From contig NZ_JAHKQO010000017.1 in NCBI RefSeq assembly GCF_018861065.1, positions 21,816 through 85,815 on the forward strand: a DNA stretch of 64,000 nucleotides, in the 5' to 3' direction. Under the pieces are notes generated by a model. The model searched no databases and was not told where the DNA came from. It saw only the letters and a list, made by a program, of their open reading frames with translations. Of this stretch, positions 55,938-64,000 are shown piece by piece. A program made the position numbers and the translations under genes. The stretch comes from Paraglaciecola arctica (GTDB lineage: Bacteria; Pseudomonadota; Gammaproteobacteria; Enterobacterales; Alteromonadaceae). Position 1 is the stretch's first letter. Each line of letters begins with the position of its first letter.

Positions 55938-57203
55938 TTAAACGTGTTTTTTCACTTGGGTGATCAGTACCACAGATAAGGCAACCAAGACGCAGAATAT
56001 CAAAAAGGCATTGTTGTAACTGCCGTAGGCATCATAAATGGCACTGGTTGCCCAAATACCTAAACCACCACCAAAGGCATCTAATACCGTAATCGTACCT
56101 AGTAGTTTTCCTGAGGCCTTTAAACCAAAGTTATTGACGGCATTGATTTGCAATAGAGTGTAAAAGCCGCCCCACATAAATCCAATTAAACCAATGGGGA
56201 CTAACACATTGTCTTTGTCGGCCACTAACATGCCGGCTAAGCCTATTAACATCAGTATTAGGTTGCTATACAACACACGTTTCCCTGAAATTTTATCGGC
56301 AATTAAACCAAACAAAAATTTACCAATCAGTGCAGGAATAAACAACACACTCAAGCCGGCTGCGGCAGATTGTAAGTCAAACCCTAGATCCATTAGATGT
56401 AATACTAAGTTGGCCTGAAAACCCATAATGGTATAAAAGGTGAACATGGCGATAAAAGCAATAGACCAAAATGAGCGGGTTTTTATCGCTTGTTTATAAG
56501 TCAATCCATGTTGCGATAAATCAGCGCTGGATTCTTCAGCGTTTTCGTCAAATCCATAGGGCTTCAGTTTCATATCAGTAGGGCGGTTACGAAGCAAAAA
56601 CAAGGCGAGTAAAAACAACACAGAGGGGATTACTGCCCCTAATTGCATGGCTTCGCGCCAATCCATGCCGTCTGCCAACCAAGAGGCAAATAAAGGTGCT
56701 AACACTGCGCCACCTAAGGAGGTGCCTACCACAGCAATACCTATAGCTGTGCCTCGTAATTTTACAAACCAATTAGAAACTAAAATTACAGCGACATTAA
56801 GACCACAAGCGAGTAGTACAATTGCGAATGCTGCGTGGATCATATACAGGTCAGAAAGATCACTGATATTGCCATAAGCATAAAAACTTACGCCAAGTAC
56901 CACTGAGCCAACGACCACTAAAAACTTCACCCCAATTTTGTCGATTAATATGCCAAACAGAGGCGCCATTAATCCCGTTAGGGCAAGGGTAATTAATCCC
57001 CGCAGTTTTAAATCTCCCCGAGACCAATCACTAAATTCTGCAAGTATTGCGCTGTCAAATGCTGTGATCCCGGTAATCACCATGCCGTTTGAAACTAACA
57101 AACACATCATGGCGATAAAAACCGTTATCCAGTGCATAGGATGCCCCATATTTTTGCCCGCTTTGGATGCTGGGCTGTCACTTGTTGCTGATACTGATTG
57201 CAT
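55938..57203 (-). CDS. MFS transporter (oxalate/formate or monocarboxylate type)
   Basis: 421 residues with 12 hydrophobic helices. GILIDKIGVKFLVVVGSV is the loop motif between helices 2 and 3, and KFLFGLIADKISGKRVLY is its counterpart in the second half. The pattern fits MFS carriers of small organic anions. It is the third gene of GntR-YciI-MFS and probably imports the substrate of this cluster (inference). GGAG lies six bases before the ATG. Confidence 0.88.
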   Translation of the reverse strand: MQSVSATSDSPASKAGKNMGHPMHWITVFIAMMCLLVSNGMVITGITAFDSAILAEFSDWSRGDLKLRGLITLALTGLMAPLFGILIDKIGVKFLVVVGSVVLGVSFYAYGNISDLSDLYMIHAAFAIVLLACGLNVAVILVSNWFVKLRGTAIGIAVVGTSLGGAVLAPLFASWLADGMDWREAMQLGAVIPSVLFLLALFLLRNRPTDMKLKPYGFDENAEESSADLSQHGLTYKQAIKTRSFWSIAFIAMFTFYTIMGFQANLVLHLMDLGFDLQSAAAGLSVLFIPALIGKFLFGLIADKISGKRVLYSNLILMLIGLAGMLVADKDNVLVPIGLIGFMWGGFYTLLQINAVNNFGLKASGKLLGTITVLDAFGGGLGIWATSAIYDAYGSYNNAFLIFCVLVALSVVLITQVKKHV

Positions 57204-57238
57204 GGGGTACTCCTGGTTTTATTGTTGTTTTAGGGAAA

Positions 57239-57556
57239 TTAATTGGAAGCTTGGGTAGGCCAGTTTTTACCACCGACCCAACTTCCTGCGTAAGCGTTAA
57301 ATTCAAATATATCTATCGAGGCCCAGATATTTGCTACGAAATAAGGATCACTGCGTAACAAGTTTTCGGCCTGTTTCACATCGTCTGCCTCAAGAATGTA
57401 AAGCGAGCCAATAATTTTGGCGTTGTTTTTAAGGGGCCCCGCCACACAAATATGTGTCATATGCTCTTCAACCCATGCAAGGTGCGCGGCCAAATGTTGC
57501 ATACGCTCACCTTGCATATCGGGGTGTTTATCAAGGCAGTTAAATTGCACTAACAT
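57239..57556 (-). CDS. YciI-like protein
   Basis: 105 residues with the YciI ferredoxin-like pattern: MLVQFNCLDKHPDM, then HLAWVEEHMTHICVAGPL, and ADDVKQAENLLRSDPYFVANIWASIDIFEF. Conserved His and Asp (HPDM, DPY) suggest a catalytic role in small-molecule chemistry. It begins 12 bases after the GntR gene and ends 35 bases before the MFS gene. Confidence 0.85.
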   Translation of the reverse strand: MLVQFNCLDKHPDMQGERMQHLAAHLAWVEEHMTHICVAGPLKNNAKIIGSLYILEADDVKQAENLLRSDPYFVANIWASIDIFEFNAYAGSWVGGKNWPTQASN

Positions 57557-57567
57557 GATATTCCTGA

Positions 57568-58323
57568 CTATTTACTTGGATACAAAACGGAGCTAAAGCT
57601 AAAACGTTTTGCCGGATAAATGCTTTCTGCAGCTAGGATTAAGTCGTCATCCTTGAGCCCAAAATAGCGACGTGTGATCTTCATTGCTGCTGAATTAACC
57701 GGCGCGTCTAACTGAGTTGCCAAGGATTCTGTGAGTAAGCAGGCTGACATTTGTTGTTCAATCTTTCCTATTTTTCTATCGTCAAGGGCTTCGATAACTG
57801 CGTAAATAGCGGTTTTGGTATCTTTAAGTTTTTCGTCAACCTCATCCTGGTGGGGACGACGATAAATATTGGAGTAACAAATTGTTTTTTTATCGTGAGG
57901 TTCAAATCGTACCCCCCCCACGTGAATGCACTCCTGTCCTTTAGTGGCATTGAGTAATGCCGCGATCGATTCATCGGAGATGATCATATCGCTGACTTGC
58001 ACTTCAAAACGAGTATTTTGTCCAAAGGCTAATAGATCTTTAACCGAATTAATAAACTGATTGATTTGTTCTGGCATAGTGTTGCGTTTAACTAAGGTAC
58101 CTGAACCCTGTTTACGTTCTACTAAGCCAGTTTTATCCACATATCGCAGCGCTTCACGAGCGGTGTGGCGACTAATCGAAAATTGCTCACATAGCTGTTT
58201 TTCAGTCGGCAAGAGCGTATTGACAGCAAAATCGCCAGATAATATCTGCGTAATCAGCGTTTCACCAATGTCCTGATATTTGGGGAGCGGGTGTTTAGTT
58301 GATAACAATTTGATTTTAGTCAT
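57568..58323 (-). CDS. GntR family regulator with UTRA domain (HutC subfamily)
   Basis: 251 residues: an N-terminal winged helix (about 14-80, LPTEKQLCEQFSISRHTAREA and RKQGSGTLV) and a C-terminal UTRA effector domain (about 95-240). It is divergent from the MmgE/PrpD operon with 47 bases between starts. A palindrome ATAACA-N10-TGTTAT at 58345-58366 is the probable operator. The effector is probably a metabolite of the pathway. Confidence 0.9.
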   Translation of the reverse strand: MTKIKLLSTKHPLPKYQDIGETLITQILSGDFAVNTLLPTEKQLCEQFSISRHTAREALRYVDKTGLVERKQGSGTLVKRNTMPEQINQFINSVKDLLAFGQNTRFEVQVSDMIISDESIAALLNATKGQECIHVGGVRFEPHDKKTICYSNIYRRPHQDEVDEKLKDTKTAIYAVIEALDDRKIGKIEQQMSACLLTESLATQLDAPVNSAAMKITRRYFGLKDDDLILAAESIYPAKRFSFSSVLYPSK

Positions 58324-58344
58324 TTATGCTCAATGCTTAGTCGA

Positions 58345-58366
58345 ATAACAGAATAATACCTGTTAT
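58345..58366. promoter_or_regulatory. Candidate GntR operator, palindrome ATAACA-N10-TGTTAT
   Basis: Perfect 6-bp arms (58345-58350 and 58361-58366) in the 47-base gap between the divergent regulator and the MmgE/PrpD operon. No other copy was noticed near the DUF1330 operon start. Confidence 0.5.
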
Positions 58367-58370
58367 AAAT

Positions 58371-59765
58371 ATGTCCGGACAAATTAAAGAGTATAGGAAT
58401 AAAGTTAAGTTGCCAACTAGTCATTCACTAACCAAACAGTTGTTAATTGACATTAATCAAATGCCTATTACCCAAGCTGACTTAACTCGCGCAGGGCAAC
58501 ATGTACTCGATTGGGTAGCATGTGCCAGCGCTGCGAAATCGTCAGAGGCAAGGCGTGCCTATCAAGCCTTGTTGCTGCTTGATGACGTAGGCAAATGTAC
58601 TGCAATTGGTGGTCAAAAAATTAACATGCAAAACGCGGTTCAGTTCAATGGTGCCTTGGGAAATGTACTTGAGATGGACGATATACATCGTACCTCTATT
58701 TTACATCCGGGGCCTGTGGTGATCCCTGCGGCCTTGGCGGCAGCTGAGCAAACTGAGTGTTCTTTAGAAGCCTTTCTAACCGCAATCATTAAAGGTTACG
58801 AAGTCACAATTCGAATGGGCGAAGCGATTGGACGCAGCCATTATCGTTATTTCCACAATACAGCAACTTGTGGGGTGTTAGGTGCTGCAATGGCTGCAGC
58901 GTCGGTGTTTGAGTTGTCACAGCAGCAAACACTTTCGGCATTAGGCAACGCAGGCAGCACAACGGGTGGGCTGTGGCAAATGCGCAATGAAAAAGTTTTA
59001 ACCAAACAATGGCATAACGCCGAAGCCAGTCGTTCGGGTTTGATGGCGGCTTTTATGAGCAAACAAAACTTAACTGGGCCAGAATATATTCTCGAAGGGC
59101 CGCAGGGCATATTTAACGCGCTGTCAGACGATCCTTCATTTGAAAACTTTATTAAAACACACCCTAACTGGCGCATTTATGATTGTAGTTTTAAACCTTG
59201 GCCGGCCTGTCGTCATGCCCATGGGGCCATGGATGTGTTGTTAGAGATACTTAACAAACATAGTATTAACCTAGATGACATCGAACGTATTGATGTGGGG
59301 GTTTATCAAGATGCCCAATTGTTTTGTGATCGCATTACTCCAGAAACCAGTTTAGAAGCTAAATTTAGTATTCAACATGCACTTGCCGCCATTTTATTGT
59401 GGGGTGAACCCCAACTAGAGCACTATACAGTGAGTGCAATTGCAGAAGTTGCGTCTCTCGAATTGCGGCAACGTATTCATGTTTATATCGATGAGGATAT
59501 CGAATCTCAATACCCACAACATTTTGGGGCCAAATGCTCAGTGGTGTTAAAAAGCGGCCAGTGTATTGAACATCAGCAACAAGATACTTTAGGAGATCCT
59601 GAAAAGCCTCTTTCTAAGAAGCAACTTCATAACAAAGCGCAGATGCTGTTAAGCCATGGAGGCGTGAGCCAACAAAAAATTGAGCAATTGTGCGCCTTTG
59701 ATTGGTTGCAAACGGCACCTGTTTTCACATTTTCGGCATTACTTAGCCCAGTACAGAGCAATTAA
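58371..59765 (+). CDS. MmgE/PrpD family protein 1
   Basis: 464 residues of the 2-methylcitrate dehydratase/cis-aconitate decarboxylase superfamily, which acts on branched or substituted tricarboxylic acids. Typical parts are ALGNVLEMDDIHRTSILHPG near residue 95, and KPWPACRHAHGAMDVLLE, GDPEKPLS near the end. It lies three bases before a second family member. The two are probably paralogous subunits or successive enzymes. The chemistry and substrate are unknown. Confidence 0.88.
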   Translation: MSGQIKEYRNKVKLPTSHSLTKQLLIDINQMPITQADLTRAGQHVLDWVACASAAKSSEARRAYQALLLLDDVGKCTAIGGQKINMQNAVQFNGALGNVLEMDDIHRTSILHPGPVVIPAALAAAEQTECSLEAFLTAIIKGYEVTIRMGEAIGRSHYRYFHNTATCGVLGAAMAAASVFELSQQQTLSALGNAGSTTGGLWQMRNEKVLTKQWHNAEASRSGLMAAFMSKQNLTGPEYILEGPQGIFNALSDDPSFENFIKTHPNWRIYDCSFKPWPACRHAHGAMDVLLEILNKHSINLDDIERIDVGVYQDAQLFCDRITPETSLEAKFSIQHALAAILLWGEPQLEHYTVSAIAEVASLELRQRIHVYIDEDIESQYPQHFGAKCSVVLKSGQCIEHQQQDTLGDPEKPLSKKQLHNKAQMLLSHGGVSQQKIEQLCAFDWLQTAPVFTFSALLSPVQSN

Positions 59766-59768
59766 TCT

Positions 59769-61142
59769 ATGAGTCATTCACCTGACGCCATCAAGTTGTT
59801 GATAAAACATATTGAAAATAGCAACTATGAAGGTTTACCCGATTCTGCAGTGAGCGCCTGCAAGACCTTTATTCTTGATTCAATAGGGGTAGGGATCAGC
59901 GGTTCGCGCGTACCCAATGTCGCTAAAATTAAACAAGCGGTAAGTCAGTGGGGCGAAGCACATCAAGCCCAAGTTTGGGTAACCGGCGAATGGATGCCTG
60001 CAGTATCGGCTGCGGCGATTAACGGTTATCAAATACATAATCAAGAGTGGGATTGTGTACACGAACCCGCAGTAGTACATCCAATGGCAGTGATTTTGTC
60101 GTCTTTGGTTGCTTATGCCCAGCGACATAATTTATCGGGGCAGCAACTGATTTTAGGTGTGGTGATTGCGGTGGATGTGGCGACCTTAATTGGTCAGTGT
60201 GTCACTTCAAGTTTAAAGTTTTTTCGACCTTCAATTTGTGGCTGTTTAGGCGCAACCGCTGGGATTTGTGCGATGCAAGCAATAGAAGGTGAGACCCTAC
60301 AAAACGCCTTAGGTATAGCCTATAGCCAGCTTAGCGGCACCATGCAATCTCATGTAGAGGGATCGCCAATGTTAGCTATGCAAATCGGTATTAATTCAGC
60401 AGCAGCTATCCGCGCGGTAGATATGGCAGCAGCCGGCTTTGCTGGCCCTAAAGACATATTGCAAGGACCTTACGGTTATTTTCAGCTATTCGAAGACAGC
60501 TTTGATCTCACTCCTTTAGTGCAAAAAATAGGTTTTGAATATCAAATAGAGCAGGTGAGCCACAAACCTTTCCCTACCGGTCGAGCCGGTCACGGCACGG
60601 TTGATGGTTTGCAGCAATTACAAACACAACACGGCTTTAGTGTGCAGGATATTGCCAGAATCGATGTGTATGCAACGCCACTAATCAATAAACTAGTTGG
60701 GAGGCCTATTAAAGACGACATGGATGCCAGCTATGCCAAGTTGTGTAATGGTTATATTGCAGCCACTGTATTGTTAGCTGGTAGTGTTGCTGTGGCTGAT
60801 TTTGAGCGCGAATGTTTAACTGATAACACGCGCCTCGAACTGGGCGCTAAAGTGTTTACCCATCTAAATGATACTCAAGATTTGAATGCCCTAGCACCTG
60901 TGACAGTGATGGTTACCTTAAACTCAGGAAAAGAACTAAAGGTTGATTTGCAACATGTCTTGGGCAGTCCACAAAATCCTCTTAGCCGCGAGGCACAACT
61001 TGCCAAGTTTAAAGCGGCTTGTCACAGCGCAATTTTAGCATTTGATGAGTTTAACCTTGAGCATTTGATAAATAGCATAGACCAACTCGAGCAAATCCCG
61101 AATATTAATAGCCTAGTAGCAGCACTCGTCAGTAGTAGGTAA
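59769..61142 (+). CDS. MmgE/PrpD family protein 2
   Basis: 457 residues with the same domain order as the preceding protein: GYQIHNQEWDCVHEPAVVHP, then KPFPTGRAGHGTVDGLQQL and LGSPQNPLS. The acidic and histidine residues of the family active site seem kept. Tandem members of one family are unusual and may act as heteromer or in sequence. It precedes the CoA ligase gene by four bases. Confidence 0.88.
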   Translation: MSHSPDAIKLLIKHIENSNYEGLPDSAVSACKTFILDSIGVGISGSRVPNVAKIKQAVSQWGEAHQAQVWVTGEWMPAVSAAAINGYQIHNQEWDCVHEPAVVHPMAVILSSLVAYAQRHNLSGQQLILGVVIAVDVATLIGQCVTSSLKFFRPSICGCLGATAGICAMQAIEGETLQNALGIAYSQLSGTMQSHVEGSPMLAMQIGINSAAAIRAVDMAAAGFAGPKDILQGPYGYFQLFEDSFDLTPLVQKIGFEYQIEQVSHKPFPTGRAGHGTVDGLQQLQTQHGFSVQDIARIDVYATPLINKLVGRPIKDDMDASYAKLCNGYIAATVLLAGSVAVADFERECLTDNTRLELGAKVFTHLNDTQDLNALAPVTVMVTLNSGKELKVDLQHVLGSPQNPLSREAQLAKFKAACHSAILAFDEFNLEHLINSIDQLEQIPNINSLVAALVSSR

Positions 61143-61146
61143 AACA

Positions 61147-62601
61147 ATGAAAAATTTGGTCGATATGCCATCAAACACAGCCAGTAAATCAAAAAAGACA
61201 AGCACATACCCGACCTATTTTGAGTCCTTTGACTATGAGCAGATGTTAAAAGACTATCCCTTGGGTGATGATGTATTCGAACAGTTTGCGGGCATGAGCC
61301 GCAGCACCTTAGAAGAATTGCAGAATGTACGTTTTAAGCAAGTCGTAAAACGAGCGTGGGAGATCCCATTCTATCAGCGTATCTGGGGTAAGGCTGGAGT
61401 CAAACCTGAAGATATTCAAAGCCTTAAAGATATTGAAAAACTGCCGTTGATATCAAAGTCAGATATCATGGATAGTGTCGAGCAATATCCACCCATAGGT
61501 GATTTTCACGGCCTTGACGGCATTCCACCTGAGCAACGCCCGCCTTTAGTGTTTCATACCACTAGTGGTACCACAGGCACGCCGCAACCATTATTGTTTG
61601 GACCCAAAAGCCGCGAAGTGCAATCTTTGCTGGTGGCGCGTTCATATCGATTTATGGGGCTCAAACCAGCAGCGACTATTCAATCATGTTACGGCCACGG
61701 CATGATTAACGGTGGTCATTATATTCGTGAAGCTGTGACTAAATACACTAACTCGATGTTTTTGTCGGCAGGTACTGGAGTAGAAACTCGCTCGGTGCAG
61801 CAAGTGAATTTGATGAAAACCTTTGGGGTTAATGTGCTGGTTGGTTTTGTGGACTATATCAAGCGCCTTGCCGATGTTGCCAAAGAAGAAGGTTTGGTGC
61901 CGGGTGAAGACATTAAAATCGATATGATTATCGGTCATCTAGGCATGGAAAGCCGCGAAAGCATTGCAAAAACCTGGGGTAACCCAGAATTATTCGATTG
62001 GTACGGCGTAGGTGATACCGGCACCATAGCCGCTGAAGGCCCAGACCATAATGGCATGTACGTATGGGAAGACGCACAATTTTTAGAATTACTAGATACC
62101 GATACCAACGAACCTGTCACACCGGGAACCACAGGAAACATGGTGGTCACCTGTTTATACAAAGATGATGTGTATCCGATAATTCGTTTTAACACCCATG
62201 ATATTAGCCAAGAAGTGTTAGGCGAGAATTCCCTAAATATGCCTTTTAAACGTATCAAAGGTTTTATGGGACGTTCTGACAACATGGTAAAACTCCGCGG
62301 CATCAACATTTATCCTCAAGGAATCGGCCCCATGCTCGACGAGCGCAGCGAATTCTTGGGCGAATTTATTTGTGAAGCGATACGCGAAGCAAGCGGCCGT
62401 GACGAAATGATAGTGCGGGTTGAAGTCTCAACGCCAGAAGTGGAACGCGCTAACTTGTTACCTGCCTATATCGAATTGTTAAAACGTAAGATAGGCATAG
62501 AAGTCAAAGTGGTGTTGGTGGGTGAAGGTGAATTAACCCCTTTGACTCAAGTAGACATCAGGCAGAAACCAATTCGCTTGATAGACAAAAGGTTTAAATA
62601 A
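61147..62601 (+). CDS. PaaK-like phenylacetate-CoA ligase family protein
   Basis: 484 residues of the AMP-forming adenylate family. The P-loop-like motif HTTSGTTGTPQP and the later DWYGVGDTG and YPIIRFNTHDI are typical of PaaK and related aryl-CoA ligases. It activates a carboxylate to its CoA thioester. The acid is unknown; an aromatic or heteroaromatic acid is likely from family. Its stop overlaps the ATG of the amidase by one base. Confidence 0.9.
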   Translation: MKNLVDMPSNTASKSKKTSTYPTYFESFDYEQMLKDYPLGDDVFEQFAGMSRSTLEELQNVRFKQVVKRAWEIPFYQRIWGKAGVKPEDIQSLKDIEKLPLISKSDIMDSVEQYPPIGDFHGLDGIPPEQRPPLVFHTTSGTTGTPQPLLFGPKSREVQSLLVARSYRFMGLKPAATIQSCYGHGMINGGHYIREAVTKYTNSMFLSAGTGVETRSVQQVNLMKTFGVNVLVGFVDYIKRLADVAKEEGLVPGEDIKIDMIIGHLGMESRESIAKTWGNPELFDWYGVGDTGTIAAEGPDHNGMYVWEDAQFLELLDTDTNEPVTPGTTGNMVVTCLYKDDVYPIIRFNTHDISQEVLGENSLNMPFKRIKGFMGRSDNMVKLRGINIYPQGIGPMLDERSEFLGEFICEAIREASGRDEMIVRVEVSTPEVERANLLPAYIELLKRKIGIEVKVVLVGEGELTPLTQVDIRQKPIRLIDKRFK

Positions 62602-63968
62602 TGGATACCGCGCTGCTAAGCCAAGATGTGAGTACACATATTGCGCTAATTAAGGATAAACAAATTTCGGCGAGAGAGTTGGCCGCTGAGCAATTTGTTT
62701 TGATTGAATCGCTCAACCCGACGATTAATGCCTTTATTGATTATCAAATGCCAACGTTTTCATGTAACGAATCGTTTTCGGGACCTACCACATCTTTAAA
62801 GTCGTTGTTCCAAGGAATATGTTTTGGAGTCAAAGATAATATTGATGTCTTGGGGTTTGCTACCACGGCAGGCATGGCCACTCGAGTAGGACGCCAAGCG
62901 GCTCAGGACGCATTTGTGGTTAACCGTTTGCGCCAAACCGGGGCGCAGTTTATGGGTAAACTCAATATGCACGAAGGTGCGCTGGGTGCCACCAATCAAA
63001 ATGAACATTTTGGTAATTGCCATAATCCTCACAAACAAGGATTTACCCCGGGGGGATCATCTGGCGGATCAGCGGCCGCGGTAGCCTCGGGTATGGTAGG
63101 TCTGGCGCTAGGAACCGATACTATGGGCTCGGTTCGCATACCTGCAGCATATTGCGGTATTTTTGGTTTCAAACCCAGCCGAGGAGCTGTGAGCAATAGC
63201 GGTTCAGTCACTTGCAGTCGCGTTATGGACTGTATTGGTCCTATGGCTCGTTCAGCAAAAGATTTAACCTTAGCCATGAATGTACTTACGGCATTTGACC
63301 AAGACTCGGCTTCTTCATTTAATTTCAGTGTTTTTGACAGTTATTCCTACCCCGACAGTAAGATACTCTTGGTCCCTCAAAACTTAGAAGAACTAGGTGT
63401 GGCAGCAGATATAGTGGCTGACTTTAATGCCAATTTAACTGCGTTTACTGATCTAGGTTTTACATTGCAGTATTTCGATTTTGCTCAGTACAACTTTGCA
63501 GCCGCGCGCCGCGCGGGATTATTGCTGTGTGAAGCAGATATGCGTATTGAACACCAAGCTGACTGGCAACATAACCGGCATTTATTCTCGGACTATATGC
63601 GCGGTATGTTGTCCTATATCGAACGTAAATCCCCTATGGACATTATGGGGGCAGAACGCATATTGGATAAGGCCAAAGTGTTTGCACGGCAGTTATTTAA
63701 GCAAGGCAGTGCTATTCTTATGCCGACTAATTTACAGCGGGCATTTTCCTTTGATGATCCAGTACCTGCCAACCAAGCTGACTTAACGAGTTTTGCCAAT
63801 CAAGCTGGATTACCGGCAGTGTCATTGCCTATGTTAAGTACCCAATCGTTACCTGCCGGAATGCAAATTGTTGGACCCTTAGGCAGTGATAACTATTTAT
63901 TAGATTTAGCAGAAAGTTGGCAACAACACACTGAGTTTAAATGTGAGTTGCCAAAGAGCAGTGGTTAA
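62601..63968 (+). CDS. Amidase signature family amidase
   Basis: 455 residues. The Ser-Ser-Lys triad is complete: Lys78 in FGVKDNID, cis-Ser153 in PGGSSGGSA and the nucleophile Ser177 in [12 protein letters not shown]. Such enzymes hydrolyse amides, sometimes of small cyclic or aryl substrates. It is the last gene of the MmgE/PrpD operon within the window; the sequence after it (63969-64000) is too short to judge. Confidence 0.92.
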   Translation: MDTALLSQDVSTHIALIKDKQISARELAAEQFVLIESLNPTINAFIDYQMPTFSCNESFSGPTTSLKSLFQGICFGVKDNIDVLGFATTAGMATRVGRQAAQDAFVVNRLRQTGAQFMGKLNMHEGALGATNQNEHFGNCHNPHKQGFTPGGSSGGSAAAVASGMVGLALGTDTMGSVRIPAAYCGIFGFKPSRGAVSNSGSVTCSRVMDCIGPMARSAKDLTLAMNVLTAFDQDSASSFNFSVFDSYSYPDSKILLVPQNLEELGVAADIVADFNANLTAFTDLGFTLQYFDFAQYNFAAARRAGLLLCEADMRIEHQADWQHNRHLFSDYMRGMLSYIERKSPMDIMGAERILDKAKVFARQLFKQGSAILMPTNLQRAFSFDDPVPANQADLTSFANQAGLPAVSLPMLSTQSLPAGMQIVGPLGSDNYLLDLAESWQQHTEFKCELPKSSG

Positions 63969-64000
63969 ACAATCGATACAAACTGTAGCAAAAATTGAGT

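Overview
The window looks like a chromosomal segment of a marine gammaproteobacterium of the Alteromonadaceae, most like Paraglaciecola/Glaciecola. This is inferred from moderate-to-low GC, a ydbH-ynbE-ydbL operon, a PEP-CTERM protein, a large two-domain beta-ketoacyl synthase, GlxA/AraC-type and CadC-like regulators, and short hairpin repeats in intergenic DNA. No rRNA, tRNA, CRISPR array, integrase or transposase gene was recognised.

Layout. 1-545: non-coding DNA with one arm of a long inverted repeat. 546-3295: two-gene molybdenum hydroxylase (IorA/IorB type). 3296-4092: array of hairpin repeats. 4093-12986: mixed single genes: a DEAD/DEAH helicase, a CD39-type nucleoside phosphatase lipoprotein, an EamA transporter, a hotdog thioesterase, a fatty acid desaturase abutting a PaaX-like regulator. 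13073-16113: a beta-ketoacyl synthase divergent from a GlxA-type regulator. 16391-17415: an outer-membrane barrel and a DUF2061 protein. 17620-21277: a six-gene minus-strand operon of unknown envelope proteins including a four-helix protein resembling the MotA/TolQ/ExbB channel family (block A). 21596-29287: a P-loop kinase, an esterase, a GrpB protein, a diguanylate cyclase, the ydbL-ynbE-ydbH operon and an unknown membrane protein. 29571-32595: a stand-alone dnaK divergent from a Crp/Fnr regulator. 32802-39757: a PEP-CTERM protein, an esterase homologue lacking its serine, an AraC regulator with membrane segments, a methyltransferase, a ClbS/DfsB protein, an exported ATP-dependent DNA ligase. 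39894-44458: a CadC-like sensor-regulator divergent from a CocE/NonD hydrolase. 44575-52156: a seven-gene minus-strand block (block B) of envelope and cytoplasmic proteins: two paralogous exported proteins (one with Sel1 repeats), a single-pass MotB/ExbD-like protein, a lytic transglycosylase, two unknown cytoplasmic proteins, and a membrane-anchored protein with a Lon-like (S16) domain. 52157-52749: the other arm of the inverted repeat. 52750-63968: a catabolic-looking cluster (DUF1330, nitrilase-like, aldehyde dehydrogenase; MFS, YciI, GntR; two MmgE/PrpD proteins, a PaaK-like CoA ligase, an amidase).

The most unusual content is blocks A and B. Together they could encode an envelope-spanning apparatus: an ion-channel-like protein, a MotB-like partner, a peptidoglycan-cutting enzyme, coiled-coil and lipoprotein parts, and a Lon-like protein. 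That link is an inference from composition only. The second point of interest is the catabolic cluster. Its nitrilase-like protein carries Arg and Ser where the family has catalytic Lys and Cys, and a palindrome ATAACA-N10-TGTTAT lies between the GntR regulator and the divergent MmgE/PrpD operon as a likely operator.

Several starts were moved from the longest open frame to an internal start with a better ribosome binding site; each entry says so. All family assignments come from reading motifs by eye, without database searches.
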